From positions 32,228,296 through 32,292,295 of the forward strand of contig NC_091560.1 of the NCBI RefSeq assembly GCF_042767895.1: DNA of 64,000 bases, written 5' to 3'. The DNA comes from Penaeus vannamei. Its lineage: Eukaryota; Arthropoda; Malacostraca; Decapoda; Penaeidae. This document shows positions 10,842 through 23,284 of this stretch, one piece after another. How positions within the stretch are numbered: position 1 is the first letter of the stretch; each line of letters starts with the position of its first letter. A program made the position numbers and the translations under genes. The notes beneath the pieces are model-generated. The model was given only the letters and a program-made list of their open reading frames with translations. It was not told the DNA's origin and made no database searches.

Positions 10842-11997
10842 TTAGATAATAGCTAAACAAATTTTTTTATATGCCTATAGGAACGCCTACTTATTTCCTG
10901 TTTGTCCTTTTCTTTCTTTCATATGAAAATTATCACTGGGTCATTACAAGAGTACAAAATTATAATTTTGTTTTTCAGTAAAGTTATTAGGGGAATTTTC
11001 ATGATCCGCCCGTTTTCAAAACGCATTCATATTCAGTCCTTTTACAAGAATGTTGTCTTATTCTTTCGCGGAATTTCTTTGGTATCAGTTGTAAATCCTG
11101 GCCTAGGTCAAGACGCTAGTTCACGTGGCGTGTTTTGAGTCTGCAAGGGTATGTTAATGTGAACAAATTTGATACACCATAAAAATACTTTGGAAATGAC
11201 AAATGTCTGTTCTTTCTCTCACTTTACTTCCCTTTTTCTCACTTTCTCTTCCCTCCCTCGCTCCTCCCTTAAGATGAAGATAATTGTCTAAGAAATGTTA
11301 TATATATAACAATTATTATTAAAACTTGCTATTATCTTAATGCCAATAATTATAATAACACTTATGATGATACTGCTGCTGTTCGGTTTTGTAAAAATTC
11401 TCTCTCATATATTCGTGAACGCCCTGCTATTTCACTGAATGCAGAATTTCTCTTGCACTTCGCCACAGGTCTTATCATAGCCTACGAAACCTATACAGTG
11501 TTTATGAACCCTATTGTGTGCGTGGTTTGCTTTCACTTTGAACCATTGATAAAATTCCAGTTACCACGTTGCGTGTGTACACAAAATAAACTCCTTCCGG
11601 GTGAAATGATATACCACGTGACACGTTCCGAATTAAGATTAGGTGATTAGCATTCCTTAGATGTTTATATTGTGGCGAAACTTAATTGAATTTCTATTAA
11701 TGCAAATAGCAGCGCCTACCTGTCTCTTTTTTAACCTTGTGTTTCAGTAATATAATTAAAATAATTCTCATCCGTCTGACATGTTCCATAGTGATTAGGA
11801 AAGTGATAATTCACAAATGTACTGTAGTTACAAGATGAAAGCTAAACTACGGATTGAGAAGACCATTTGTGGGTAGCAACAACAAAATATAACTTCCGAC
11901 GGTACCTTGTTCAGTCTCATACTATTCTATTACGATTACACATAGTAATATTAGTGGGCTGTAAAAATATGGGTGAGAAAAAAATTGTAGATCAATA

Positions 11998-12054
11998 GTC
12001 CCGATCACGATTTGAACCCGAGTCTAGTCATGGTATTCACTCCATAACAGGAAC
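11998..12054 (-). pseudogene. tRNA pseudogene, family C', anticodon deleted
   Basis: 57 nt remain. Compared with intact C' copies, 14 bases are gone, removing the anticodon loop and the 3' side of its stem. The acceptor (GTTCCTG side) and T arm are kept. It cannot form a tRNA. Confidence 0.7.
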
Positions 12055-12845
12055 TAATATTTTAGAAAAAAAAAAAATCCTCTGAATTAATATGAATTGC
12101 ACTTACCTTGTTCTTATATCTCTGTCTCTCGTCCCTCTCATGTGTCTATATTTTAGTATGTTCTCATTTACACAAAGATGGAAAGCTAACAGCCACAATA
12201 AGAATTTAAACTGAATCGTGAATTGTTTCAAATTAAGAATACAATAAGGACGAATGTCTTTCTTTTCCGCTTCGCACTCACTGAAAGTAGAGTTGCCTCT
12301 TACACTTAATAACAGATCTTATTGTAATCTACAAAAACTGTAGTTCTACTAAATTCAGTGATTTCTCAATACACTGGCTAATGGTGTGGGTATGATCCAT
12401 TCCTGTATATCCAACTGTGAACCCGGTTGCCTTCAGCTTCAACTTAGAATTACCATGTTTCGTGTGTACACAGCGAAATTAACTAAGCTATTTTATCGAG
12501 GACAGCTCTTTCTGGGTGCAGTGATATGGCGGCTGAGACTTTCCAAATGAAGATTAGGTGATTAGCAAACCTTTTTTTTCCTGGTCGGTGTCTTAAACAC
12601 GTGACGCGCCGATCCGGATATGATTTATATGATTTTAGGTTGATTATAAACCAAGATTTTGAATATACATTCCAATCTACTACATGAATTCCAATCTATA
12701 CAAATACTCATGTTATACAGAAAGGCTAAATCCCAGTTGTCATAATAGATATTAAGTAGAGGTTATGTGCGGTAACAATTGTATTTAAAACAAATCATGA
12801 AAAATTAATAACATAGTTTGATAATGATTTTAAAAGTATGTGTTA

Positions 12846-12909
12846 GTCTCCCTTAGGTTTTGAACCCGAGTGTATCAAGAGGAAGTCATGATATCCACCT
12901 CATAATAAT
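12846..12909 (-). pseudogene. Decayed tRNA-like locus, family F
   Basis: The 3' acceptor (GGGAGAC) and GGTTCAAAAC T loop are still recognisable. The 3' side of the anticodon stem is deleted, the loop is CTCTTGA, and the 5' acceptor strand is no longer complementary. It is duplicated at 19601. Confidence 0.6.
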
Positions 12910-13933
12910 TATCGTCTTGGTAAAACAAATTTCTATATGTTCAAATATCAGCGCCTATTTCCTTTGTTGTTTATTCATCTTTTTCCTTTTTTCCTATGAT
13001 AACTATCACTGGGTCATTACAGGAGGGAGTGCATGATTATTCTGACTTTGTGTTTTAGTAATATTTAACATTTCCGTAACGTTAAAATGGTAATTCTCGT
13101 GATCCGCCTTTTTTCAAAACGCTTTCCATCCAATAATATTGTCTGGCGTTCATATTCAGTATTATTAGAAGAATATTGTATTCAACTTTTGATGCATTAC
13201 TTTGATATTAATTGGAAATATTTTCTTAGCTCAACATGGCTTGTTTTGACAACCTGTAGGGATATAATAATATGAACAAATTTAAAACATCATAAAAATG
13301 CTATAATGACGAACATGTCTTTCATTTTCTCTTCCCCTTAATCACGAAAATAACTGTCTAATAAATGTTTATATGTAATCATTATCATAACTTGCCAGTG
13401 TAAGGACAATCATTATTATGAGAACACTAATGATGATACTGCTGTTAGTCCGTTGTGTAAAAATTCTCACTCCTATATATTCGCGAACGCCTTGCTGCTA
13501 ACGGAACGTAGAACTGCCTTTTACAGTTACAAAACCCTGTTCTGTGTGTCATTGAGGGCAACTCCTTCCGGGTGCAATGATATGCCGTTTAATACGTTCC
13601 GAATTAAGGTTAGGTGTTTGCAGGTAAGTGTCTTCAAGCTGTGGCGCGCCGGTGCAAAGATGATATTATTCCGACACATTTAGGGTGATTATCAGTTGCT
13701 ATGTCTTAGCATATATTCCCATTATTCATTCGATAGAAACTCACCTCTAAGACAAAAGTGATAATTCCCAACCCAAGTCAAGTTACTAGATGAAAGATGA
13801 AAGATGAATTAGAAAATTTTTCTCTATCATTCGTTACGTATATTAATAACAATCGTGATTATAAAAGCAATAAAATGTAGGTAGTAAAAAATAAAAAAGG
13901 GAGGGGGTCAAAATTATAAAGAAAAGAAAGTAA

Positions 13934-13963
13934 TAGTCATGCTATCCTCTACACCACAGAGCC
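13934..13963 (-). pseudogene. tRNA 5' half fragment
   Basis: On the minus strand only a GGCTCTG-like acceptor strand, the D arm (TGGTGTAGAGG) and the start of the anticodon stem remain. The rest has been replaced by A-rich sequence. A copy lies at 20668-20697. Confidence 0.55.
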
Positions 13964-14782
13964 TTTCGTAATATGTTGGGAAACGAATATCTATGTATGC
14001 AAAGAAAATCGCCTTCCTCTTTCCTATGTTTGTCTCTTTTTTCTTTCTTATGCTAATACTTTTTATTATAGGAGGAAGTAGGTATTATTCTAACTCTGTG
14101 CTTCAGTAATGTTACTAAATTAATTGGCATGATCCGCCTGCTTTGAAAACGCCATCCAGTAAATTTGTCTTTATTTTTGAAAAATTTAGTTTACGTTGGT
14201 ATTCATTTTCAGAGCTGCTACAAAAATATTGCACTTAGCCTTTGCTAAGTATGCTGAATGTAGAATTGCCTCTTAAACTTCGCCATGCCATAGGTCTTAT
14301 CATAGCCTACAAAAGCCTGATGTGTGCATGGTTTGTGCTCGCCTTTAAGAGGAGGTAAAATTACAATTACCATGTTCCGTGTGTACACAGCGAAAATAGG
14401 TATTTTTTTTATTATCGAGGACAACTCCTTCTGGATGTACTGCTATGTGAGACTTTCGAAATTAAGATTAGGTGATTAGCAATCCTTAGATGTTTGCGGG
14501 TAAGTGTCTCAACTCGTGGCGCGCCGATGCAGACATAATCTATTTCCAACAAAGTTAACTAATATGTCGTGATATACTTTTCCATTGTTTATTTTATAGA
14601 AATTCACATATAATGCAAAAGTGTTAATTCCCAACTGCAGTGTAGTTACTAAATGAAAGATCAAATAGATATTGAGAATTGAGCAATATAATCTGGAACG
14701 ATTAGAACAACAGTGATTATGAAAGCAATTAAATGCATGCGGTGAAAATATGGGTTTAACCATTTTAAAACAGGAAGCTTGG

Positions 14783-14853
14783 TTTTCCGTCGGGATCTGA
14801 ACCCGAGTCTACCGATTAAGAGGCAATCATGCTATCCACTACACCACAGAAGC
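14783..14853 (-). tRNA. tRNA-like locus, family E, anticodon CTT
   Basis: Cloverleaf with 5' strand GCTTCTG against CGGAAAA, so the outer two acceptor pairs are mismatched. The anticodon stem ATTGC/TCGGT keeps pairing through T-G pairs. The T stem is fully paired (TCGGG/CCCGA). Box A is intact and box B is GGTTCAGATCC. T4 lies at 14767-14770. CTT loop. Confidence 0.55.
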
Positions 14854-15075
14854 ATCTGCTAAAAGCCAGTAAAAAAGAATTTCTATCTAACTAAACGAGC
14901 AGCGCCTACCTCTTTCTTATGATTATATATATATTTTTTCCTTTCTTATGTTATCACTGGTTCATTACAGGAGGGAGTACAACTATTAAGATAATTTTCA
15001 TGCTCCACCTTTCAAAACACTTTACATCCAGTAATATTTTCTTTATTTTGTAAATTTAATTTCACTGTCATTAAA

Positions 15076-15076
<1 letters not shown>

Positions 15077-15114
<38 letters not shown>
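15077..15114. repeat. (AT)n microsatellite
   Basis: Alternating A/T tract in the spacer between the E and D loci. Its length differs from the duplicate copy (22160-22232). Confidence 0.9.
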
Positions 15115-15115
<1 letters not shown>

Positions 15116-16108
15116 CATATCCTACACTACGTTGATATTAAATGTAAATACTGGTCTTCTGCCTAGGTCAAGAATCTAGTTCAAACTTGCATGAAAATTA
15201 GCAAAACGAGTGTCTATATAACTAAATAACAGCACCTACTTCTTTCCTATGTTGTTTGTCTCTTTTTTCTTCCTTATGCTATCACTGGTTCATTACAAGA
15301 GGGAGTACAATATTATCTTCACTTTGTGTTTCAGTAATGTTATCAAGATAATTTTCATGGTCCGTGTGACACGTTCCAAATTAAGATTAGGTGATTAGCA
15401 CTCCTTAGATGTTTGCGGGTAAGTGTCCTCAACCTGTGCCCGCCGATGCAGATATAATCAAAAAGTTAGGTTAATTATAAGTAAAATTGTTTCTTACTCT
15501 TAGTCATACGTCTTATTGAAACCTACAATAAAACGAATTGAATTCAGTGGTTTTCTCAATACACTTGTTTTTGGTGTGGATATGATCTTTGGCTGAATAT
15601 CCAACCATGAAACCGGTTGCTTTCAGTTTGAACTCTAGTTACAATTACGATTACCATGTTTCGTGTGTACGTAGCGAAATTATTAAATATATTATCGAGG
15701 GCAACTTGTGTGTGTACTAATATGGAGTCTGGGTCGAAATTAGGATCAGGTGATTAGCAAACCTTTATTTCTGGTCGGTGTCTTCAACCTGTGACGCGCC
15801 GGTCCGGACATTAACGAGTTTAGGTTAATTATGTTATCTTTGAATATATATTCCGATTTAATATTCTCTACAAATAACCATGTTATACAAAAATGCAAAT
15901 TCCCAGGTGTGCTATAGTAACTCGAGGAAGGGCGTTTTCCGTAGCATTCGTGAGTGGCAAGTGAAATGAAACTTTCAGTGGTAAATAGAGAAGAATCCCT
16001 TCCACTGTCTGACATTTTATAGACGATCATGTATGGTAACAATGGCACTGAGAATGGAATCTTATTTATATAATGTTTGAAAATAATTTTTAAAAAACAT
16101 GAATGTTA

Positions 16109-16179
16109 GTCTCCATCAGGATTTGAACCCGAGTCTGCTGATTAAGAGGCAGCCATGCTATCCACTACACCACGGAGAC
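16109..16179 (-). tRNA. tRNA-like gene, family D, anticodon CTT
   Basis: Full cloverleaf with the G27-C43 pair of family D and G7-T66. Boxes A and B are intact and the loop is CTCTTAA. T6 lies at 16092-16097 on the coding strand. The upstream TATA-type element is less clear here because the unit carries a short deletion. Confidence 0.68.
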
Positions 16180-16988
16180 TTAATTGATGTGAAAGTGTAT
16201 AGAATTTGTATATACCTATATTGTTTTTCTTTTTTCTTTCTTTCTTTTCTATGATAATTATCACTGGGTCATTACAGGAGGGAGTGCAAATTATGAGTTT
16301 TGTATTTCAGTAATGTTATTAGGGAATGTTCATGATCCGCCTGTTCTCAAAACGCATTCACATTTTGTATTATTACTATAATATTGCATTTATCTTTCAC
16401 GGGATTAGTTTTTTTATCAACTGTAATTCATTTCCTGGCATAGGTCAACAGGCTAGTTCACGTGGCCTGTATTGACAGTCTGTAAGGGTATAATATGAAC
16501 AAATTTGATTCACCATAAGAATACTATGATAATGACGAACGTGTCTTTTATTCTTTTATCTCTCCTTCTCCTCCTTTATCATGAAAACAATAATTGTTTA
16601 ACAAATGTTATAAGTATAATAATTATCATAACTTGCCCTTGTCATAATCACAATCATTAATATAATACCAATGATACTGCTGTTGTTCCGCATAAAAAAA
16701 ATTCAACCTCGTTGCTTTCAGCCTGAACTATAGATAAAATTACTATTACTATGTCTCGTGTGTACACAGCGAAATTGATTATGTTGTATTATCAAGGACA
16801 ACATCTGGGTGTATTGATTTGGCGTTTGAGACTTTCCAAATTAAGATTAGGTGATTAGCAAAACTGTTCTCTGTCGGTGTTTTCAAACTGTAACCCGAAT
16901 TTGTATCTATGCATATAAGATGCGCCTACCTATTTCCTGTGTTGTTTGTCTTTTTCTTTTCTATGATAATTTTCACTGGGTCATTACC

Positions 16989-17001
16989 GGGGGGGGGGGG
17001 G
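16989..17001 (+). repeat. G13 homopolymer tract
   Basis: A G run in the spacer after TCATTACC. The copy at 24119-24130 has 12 G, and plus-orientation copies carry C runs (about 4849-4858 and 38539-38545). Length varies between copies. Confidence 0.85.
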
Positions 17002-18193
17002 TACATAATTGTTATAATTTCGTTTTTCACTGATGTTATTAGGGGAATTTTCATGATCTGCCTTTTTTCACAACGCATTCATATTCAGTACTATTACAAA
17101 ATTGTATTTAGCTTTTGCGGAATTATTTCCATATCAATTGCAAATCCTGGCCTAGGTCAACACGCTAGTTCACGTGGCGTGATTGGACGGTCTGGAACGG
17201 TGTGTTAATGTGAACAAATTTGATACACCATAAAATACTACGATAATGACGAACGTCTGTCTTGTATTCTCCTTTTCTCACTTTCTCTTCCCTCCCTCTC
17301 TCTTTTTTATTCTCTCTCACTTCCCTCTCTCTCATCCTCTCCGCCCTTATCAGCAAAACAATAATTGTCTAACAAATGTTATATATATCATAAATATAAC
17401 ACCATTATCGTAATTACAAACACTAAGATAACATTTAGTGATGATGATCCTGCTACTGTTAATCTTTGCTAAAATTCTTACTCATATATTCTCGAACGCC
17501 TTGCTAACTGAATGCAGAATTGCCTCTTACACTTCGCCATAGGTCTTAAAGCCTACAAAAGCTGTGAGTGTTTATGAACCCTGCTGTGTGCGCGGTTTGC
17601 TTTCACCTTCAACTCTAGATGAAATTACAGTTGCCATGTTCCGTGTGTACCCAACGAAGATAAGCATTCCCTTTAATCGAGAATAACTCCTTCCGGGTGT
17701 ATTGATGCACCGTTTGACACGTTCCAAATAAAGAGTAGGTGATTAGCACAACTTTGCGGGTAACAACGGTACCCTGTTCACAGTCTGATACTTTTTTATA
17801 GCGATTATATATATTAATAATGGTAGTGCTTATAAAGGAAATAAATGTAGGCAGTATTTTTATGGTGTATCAAATTTGTTCATATCAACATATCCTTACA
17901 TACTGTCTAAACAAGCCACGTGAGCTAGCGTGTCGACCGAGGCCAGGATTTGCAATTGATATCACAGTAATGCCGCATAAAATAAATATCATATTCTTGT
18001 AATAGTACTGCATATGAATGCGTTTTGAAAACAGGCGGATCATGAAAATTCCCTCAATAACATTACTGAAACACAAAATTATAATAATCTTATACTCCCT
18101 CCTGTAAGTAGCCAGTGATAATAATCATAGTAAAGAAATAAATTAGAAGAGAAAGACAGACAAATAACATAAATAGGAAGGCGCTCTCATAAG

Positions 18194-18204
18194 CATATAT
18201 ATAA
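18194..18204 (+). promoter_or_regulatory. TATA-like element upstream of the 18231 tRNA
   Basis: CATATATATAAATTCG lies about 27-37 nt before the gene. The same element precedes 25485. Confidence 0.45.
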
Positions 18205-18230
18205 ATTCGTTTTACCTTCATATTTTGTAA

Positions 18231-18301
18231 GTCTCCGTGGTGTAGTGGATAGCATGACTGCCTCTTAATCAGTAGACTCGGGTTCAAATCCTGACGGAGC
18301 C
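18231..18301 (+). tRNA. tRNA-like gene, family A'', anticodon CTT
   Basis: GTCTCCG acceptor with 3' strand CGGAGCC (2-71 T-C mismatch). Boxes A and B are intact and the loop is CTCTTAA. T4 lies at 18316-18319. Only about 200 bases of the 3' unit are seen before the assembly gap. Confidence 0.68.
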
Positions 18302-18500
18302 TAACATACATACACTTTTAAAACTATTTTCAAACGTTAAGATTTTATTTTCAGCGAAATTGTTACCATACACGATCGCCTACAAAATGTCAGACTGTGA
18401 ACGGGGTTCTTCTCTACTTGCTAATGAATATTACATTTCACTTGCCACTCACGAATGCTTCGGAAAAACGACTTTCTCACTCCATACACTTGCTTTCCTC

Positions 18501-19000
18501 NNNNNNNNNNNNNNNNNNNNNNNNNNNNNNNNNNNNNNNNNNNNNNNNNNNNNNNNNNNNNNNNNNNNNNNNNNNNNNNNNNNNNNNNNNNNNNNNNNNN
18601 NNNNNNNNNNNNNNNNNNNNNNNNNNNNNNNNNNNNNNNNNNNNNNNNNNNNNNNNNNNNNNNNNNNNNNNNNNNNNNNNNNNNNNNNNNNNNNNNNNNN
18701 NNNNNNNNNNNNNNNNNNNNNNNNNNNNNNNNNNNNNNNNNNNNNNNNNNNNNNNNNNNNNNNNNNNNNNNNNNNNNNNNNNNNNNNNNNNNNNNNNNNN
18801 NNNNNNNNNNNNNNNNNNNNNNNNNNNNNNNNNNNNNNNNNNNNNNNNNNNNNNNNNNNNNNNNNNNNNNNNNNNNNNNNNNNNNNNNNNNNNNNNNNNN
18901 NNNNNNNNNNNNNNNNNNNNNNNNNNNNNNNNNNNNNNNNNNNNNNNNNNNNNNNNNNNNNNNNNNNNNNNNNNNNNNNNNNNNNNNNNNNNNNNNNNNN
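18501..19000. other. Assembly gap (500 N)
   Basis: Exactly 500 unknown bases, probably a placeholder size. The left side is a plus-oriented A'' unit and the right side a minus-oriented C' unit, so an orientation switch and possibly further units are hidden. Apparent open frames across it are artefacts. Confidence 0.99.
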
Positions 19001-19600
19001 GAATACAATAAGGACGAATGTTTTCTTTCCGCTTCGCCTCCAAAGTAGAGTTGCCACGTACACTTAATAACAGATCTTATTGTAATCTACAAAAACTGTA
19101 GTTCTACTAAATTCAGTGATTTCTCAATACACTGGCTAATGGTGTGGGTATGATCCATTCCTGTATATCCAACTGCGAACCCGGTTGCCTTCAGCTTAAC
19201 TTAGAATTACCATGTTTCGTGTGTACACAGCGAAATTAACTAAGCTATTTTATCGAGGACAACTCTTTCTGGGTGCAGTGATATGGCGGCTGAGACTTTC
19301 CAAATGAAGATTAGGTGATTAGCAATCCTTTATTCTGGCCGGTTTCTTCAACCTGTGACGCGCCGATCCGGATATGATTTAAACGATTTTAGGTTGAATT
19401 TAAATCGAGATTTTTGAGTATATATTCCAATCTACTACATGAATTCTAATCTATACAAATACACATGTTATACAGAAAGGCTAAATCCCAGTTGTCTAAC
19501 AGATATTAAGTAGAGGTTATGTGCGGTAACAATTGTATTTAAAACAAATCATGAAAAATTAATAACACGAGTTTGATAATGATTTTAAAAGTATGTGTTA

Positions 19601-19664
19601 GTCTCCCTTAGGTTCTGAACCCGAGTGTATTAAGAGGAAGTCATGAGATCCACCTCATAATAAT
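19601..19664 (-). pseudogene. Decayed tRNA-like locus, family F
   Basis: Copy of the 12846 locus with the same loss of the 3' anticodon stem. The loop still reads CTCTTAA (CTT) and the T loop TTCAGAA. The 5' acceptor strand does not pair. Confidence 0.6.
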
Positions 19665-20667
19665 TATCGTCTTGGTAAAACAAATTTCTGTATGTTCAAA
19701 TATCAGCGCCTATTTCCTTTGTTGTTTATTTACCTTTTTCCTTTTTTTCCTTTGATAACTATCACTGGGTCATTACAGGAGGGAGTACATGATTATTCTG
19801 ACTGTGTTTCGGTAATGTTAAAATGGTAATTCTCGTGATCCGCCTTTTTTCAAAACGCTTTCCATCCAATAATATTGTCTGGCGTTCATATTCAGTATTA
19901 TTAGAAGAATATTGTATTCAACTTTTGATGCATTTCTTTGATATCAATTGGAAATATTTTCTTAGCTCAACATGGCTTGTTTTGACAACCTGTAGGGATA
20001 TAATAATATGAATTAATTTAAAACATCATAATAATGTTATAATGACGAACATGTCTTTCATTTTCTCTTCCCCTTAATCACGAAAATAACTGTCTAATAA
20101 ATGTTTATATGTAATCATTATCATAACTTGCCAGTGTAAGGACAATCATTATTATGAGAACACAAATGATGATACTGCTGTTGGTCCGTTGTGTAAAAAT
20201 TCTCACTCCTATATATTCGCGAACGCCTTGCTGCTAACGGAACGTAGAATTGCCTTTTAGTTACAAAACCCTGCTCTGTGTGTCATTGAGGGCAACTCCT
20301 TCCGGGTGCAATGATATGCCGTTTAATACGTTCCGAATTAAGCTTAGGCGTTTGCAGGTAAGTGTCTTCAAGCTGTGGCGCGCCGGTGCAAAGATGATAT
20401 TATTCCGACACATTTAGGGTGATTATCAGTTGCTATGTCTTAACATGTATTCCCATTATTCATTCGATAGAAACTCACCTCTAAGACAAAAGTGATAATT
20501 CCCAACCCAAGTCAAGTTACTAGATGAAAGATGAAAGATGAATTAGAACATTTTTCTCTATCATTCGTTACGTATATTAATAGCAATCGTGATTATAAAA
20601 GCAATAAAATGTAGGTAGTAAAAAATAAAAAAGGGAGGGGGTCGAAATTACAAAGAAAAGAAAGTAA

Positions 20668-20697
20668 TAGTCATGCTATCCTCTACATCACAGAGCC
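20668..20697 (-). pseudogene. tRNA 5' half fragment
   Basis: Copy of the 13934 fragment: acceptor 5' strand, D arm and the start of the anticodon stem only, with one extra change in box A (TGATGTAGAGG). Confidence 0.5.
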
Positions 20698-21863
20698 TTT
20701 CTTAATATGTTGGGAAACGAATATCTATGTATGCAAAGAGAATCGCCTTCCTCTTTCCTATGTTTGTCTCTTTTTTCTTTCTTATGCTAATACTTTTTAT
20801 TACAGGAGGAAGTAGGTATTATTCTAACTCTGTGCTTCAGTAATGTTACTAAATTAATTGGCATGATCCGCCTGTTTTCAAAACGCCATCCAGTAAATTT
20901 GTCTTTATTTTACAAATTTAGTTTACTTTGGTATTCATTTTCAGAACTACTTCAAGAATATTGTACTTAGCCTTTGCTGCACTACTTTAATATTAATAGT
21001 GAAAACTGGCCTTCAACCTAGGTCTGCACGCTAGTTCACCTGGCGTCTTTTGGCGCCCTGTAAGGATATCTTAATATGAACAAATTTGATCAACCATGAA
21101 ATTACTCAAAAAATGACGAAAATCTTTTTCATTCTCTTCCTCTTCCCATTCCTCTCTTCCTCTGCTTTAACATGAAAAGAATAATTGTGTAGCAGATATT
21201 ATACACATTATAATTATCATAACTTGCATTATCGTACTGACAATCATGAAGATAACTTTAGTGATGGTGATACTGCTGTTCTTCCTCTTTGTAAAGATTA
21301 TTACTCGTATATATTTTCGAACACCTTGCTACTAACTGAATGTAAAATTGCCTCCTAAACTTCGCCATAGGTCTTATCATAGCCTACAAAAGGTTGATGT
21401 GTGCATGGTTTGTGTTCGCCTTTAAGAGGAGGTAAAATTACAATTACCATGTTCCGTGTGTACACAGCGAAATTAGGTTTTTTTTTTTATTATTATCGAG
21501 GACAACTCCTTCTGGATGTACTGATATGTGAGACTTTCGAAATTAAGATTAGGTGATTAGCACTCCTTAGATGTTTGCGGGTATGTGTCTCAATTCGTGG
21601 CGCGCCGATGCAGACATAATCTATTTCCAACAAAGTTAACTAATATGTCTTGATATACATTTCCATTGTTTATTTTATAGAAATTCACATATAATGCAAA
21701 AGTGTTAATTCCCAACTGTAGTGCAGTTACTAGATGAAAGATCAAATAGGTATTGAGAATTGAGCAATATAATCTGGAACGATTATAACAACAGTGGTTA
21801 TGAAAGCAATTAAATGCATGCGGTGAAAATATGGGTTTAACAATTTTAAAACAGGAAGCTTAG

Positions 21864-21934
21864 TTTTCCGTCGGGATTTGAACCCGAGTCTACTGATTAA
21901 GAGGCAGTCATGCCATCCATTACACCACAGAAGC
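21864..21934 (-). tRNA. tRNA-like locus, family E, anticodon CTT
   Basis: Same family as 14783. The 5' strand is GCTTCTG and the outermost acceptor pairs are mismatched. The anticodon stem is ACTGC/TCAGT and the loop CTCTTAA. The T stem pairs fully (TCGGG/CCCGA). Box A is TGGTGTAATGG, and D loop position 21 reads G. TATATAGAAATTCG lies about 25-40 nt upstream. Confidence 0.58.
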
Positions 21935-22159
21935 ATCTATTAAAAGCCAGTAAAAGCGAATTTCTATATAACTAAATGAGCAGCGCCTACCTCTTTCTTA
22001 TGATTATATATATATTTTTTCCTTTCTTATGTTATCACTGGTTCATTACAGGAGGGAGTACAACTATTAAGATAATTTTCATGCTCCACCTTTCAAAACG
22101 CTTTATATCCAGTAATATTTTCTTTATTTTGTAAATTTAGTTTCACTGTCATTAAAGAA

Positions 22160-22175
22160 ATATATATATATATAT

Positions 22176-22228
<53 letters not shown>

Positions 22229-22232
22229 TATA
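22160..22232. repeat. (AT)n microsatellite
   Basis: Alternating A/T, longer than its duplicate at 15077. Same spacer context. Confidence 0.9.
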
Positions 22233-23213
22233 ACATTTCCTACACTACGTTGATATTAAATGTAAATACTGGTCTTCTGCCTAGGTCAAGAATCTAGTTC
22301 AAACTTGCATGAAAATTAGCAACACGAGTATCTTTATAACTAAATAACAGCACCTACTTCTTTCCTCTGTTGTTTGTCTCTTTTCTTTCTTATGATATCG
22401 CTGGTTCATTACAAGAGGAAGTACAATATTATCATCACTTTGTGTGTCAGTAATGTTATCAAGATAATTTTCATGATCCGTCTGACACGTTCCAAATTAA
22501 GATTAGGTGATTAGCACTCCTTAGATGTTTGCGGGTAAGTGTCCTCAACCTGTGCCCGCCGATGCAGATATAATAAAAAAGTTAGGTTAATTATAAGTAA
22601 AATTGTTTCTTACTCTTAGTCTTTTTAGTCTTTTTTAGCTTTTTTGTCTTATTGAAACCTACAAAAAACTTGTTTTTGGTGTGGATATGATCTTTGGCTG
22701 AATATCCAACCATGAACCCGGTTGCTTTCAGCTTGAACTCTCGTTACAATTACGATTACCATGTTTCGTGTGTACGTAGCGAAATTACTATATATATTAT
22801 CGAGGGCAACTTGTGTGTGTACTAATATGGAGTCTGAGTAGAAATTAGGATTAGGTGATTAGCAAACCTTTATTTCTGGTCAGTGTCTTCAACCTGTGAC
22901 GCGCCGATCCGGACATTAACGAATTTAGGTTAATTATCTTATCTTTCAATAAACATTCCTATTTAATATTCTCTACAAATAACCATGTTATACAAAAAGC
23001 TATAGTTGTGCTGTAGTAACTCGAGGAAGGGCGTTTTCCGTAGCATTCGTGAGTGGCAACTGAAACAAAACTTTCAGTGGTGAATAGAGAAGAATCCCTT
23101 CCACTGTCTGACATTTTATAGACGATCATGTATGGTAACAATGGCACTGAAAATAAAATCTTAGTTAAATAATGTTTGAAAATAATAATAATAAAAAAAA
23201 AACATGAATGTTA

Positions 23214-23284
23214 GTCTCCATCAGGATTTGAACCCGAGTCTGCTGATTAAGAGGCAGCCATGCTATCCACTACACCACGGAGAC
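23214..23284 (-). tRNA. tRNA-like gene, family D, anticodon CTT
   Basis: Identical in layout to 16109, with G27-C43, G7-T66, both promoter boxes and CTT. The downstream terminator has grown to ten T (A run at 23193-23202 on the plus strand). Confidence 0.68.

Larger units (their letters stand above)
895..11151. repeat. Segmental duplication, copy 1 (10.3 kb)
   Basis: Direct repeat with about 41035-51330. Ten loci line up in order and strand at offsets of 40.16-40.26 kb. A third partial copy is 33700-40018 (matching about 1-6330). Confidence 0.8.
9493..17855 (-). repeat. Array block 3, tRNA-like units on the minus strand
   Basis: Minus-strand loci at 10248, 10771, 11998, 12846, 13934, 14783 and 16109. 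The part from about 12237 is duplicated after the gap (19001 onward). Compared with the second copy, about 340 bases corresponding to 20980-21345 are missing here near 14225. An A' gene is also missing at about 16895, where a deletion joins GTAACCC to GAATTTG. Other spacer is common array sequence. Confidence 0.8.
12237..18500. repeat. Segmental duplication, copy 1 of 2
   Basis: Direct repeat with 19001-25754: same order of F, fragment, E and D loci, the same tRNA-less joint, then A'' on the plus strand. The 500 N gap separates the copies. Confidence 0.8.
17856..18500 (+). repeat. Array block 4, plus strand, cut by the gap
   Basis: Orientation switches at about 17855, where GGCAG meets TATTTTTATGG. 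One tRNA-like gene (18231) follows. The sequence is nearly identical to about 25100-25754. The joint lacks the tRNA remnant kept at 25029, so it is a deleted version of that joint. Confidence 0.75.

Noticed and set aside
18360..19067. Six long open frames of 188-235 aa.
   Set aside because: They run through the 500 N gap and consist mostly of unknown residues.
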